Positions 36,974 to 37,122 of a stretch of DNA of 37,122 bases are shown here, one piece after another. Source of the stretch: Patescibacteria group bacterium. GTDB lineage: Bacteria > Patescibacteriota > WWE3 > UBA101185 > UBA10185. The first letter of the stretch is position 1. Every line of letters begins with the position of its first letter. Position numbers and translations under genes: made by a program. The stretch spans positions 1 to 37,122 of the forward strand of contig JAHYJU010000005.1 in NCBI GenBank assembly GCA_019428825.1, written 5' to 3'. The notes beneath the pieces are model-generated. The model saw nothing but the letters and a program-made list of their open reading frames with translations, had not been told where the DNA came from and did no database searches.

Positions 36974-37122
36974 ATGACTAATCTGCCTACATCAGAAACA
37001 AAGGGATTATCCAATCAGGAAGCCCTAAATAGACAAGAGAAATTCGGTTTAAATCTTTTACCTGAAAAACCACCCCCAAGTAAATTCTCGATATTTATAG
37101 ACCAATTAAAAAGTCCGTTAGT
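36974..37122 (+). CDS. Cation-transporting P-type ATPase, N-terminus only (truncated by window end)
   Basis: MTNLPTSETKGLSNQEALNRQEKFGLNLLPEKPPPSKFSIFIDQLKSPLV matches the P-type ATPase N-terminal domain pattern. Confidence 0.75.
   Translation, partial: MTNLPTSETKGLSNQEALNRQEKFGLNLLPEKPPPSKFSIFIDQLKSPL

Noticed and set aside
1-37122. Alternative genetic code (UGA = Gly) or TAA recoding
   Set aside because: Genes such as 10108-10968 and 19325-20494 end at TGA and standard-code ORFs are intact; a single TAA at 23664 is not evidence for recoding

Overview
AT-rich bacterial window with no rRNA or CRISPR array. Gene content (many small secreted or membrane proteins, DKNYY repeats, SipW/TasA-type secretion, zf-TFIIB protein, C39 peptidase, single-copy housekeeping enzymes) suggests, by inference only, a Patescibacteria/CPR-like genome. 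TGA is used as a normal stop. About 30 credible CDSs, two intact tRNAs (Val-UAC, Gln-UUG), about a dozen hairpin terminators, and a truncated P-type ATPase at the right edge. Points most worth a second look: (1) a SipW-type signal peptidase carrying its own internal copy of the LFSSTVTISG substrate signature, next to a TasA-like protein with the same signature; (2) a membrane-anchored lytic transglycosylase split by a -1 frameshift exactly at a C_CCU_UUA heptamer, with a strong internal SD upstream; (3) an 86-aa membrane-peptide gene whose predicted mRNA 5' end is complementary (16 bp, one bulge) to its 3' end just before the terminator; (4) a ~490-nt minus-strand ncRNA candidate with promoter and terminator in a gene-free ~900-bp gap; (5) two tRNA loci surrounded by tRNA-half remnants that share a junction motif; (6) a large surface adhesin gene interrupted by one in-frame TAA; (7) a 47-bp perfect intergenic repeat flanking a small membrane ORF. 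All homology calls come from reading motifs; no database search was run.
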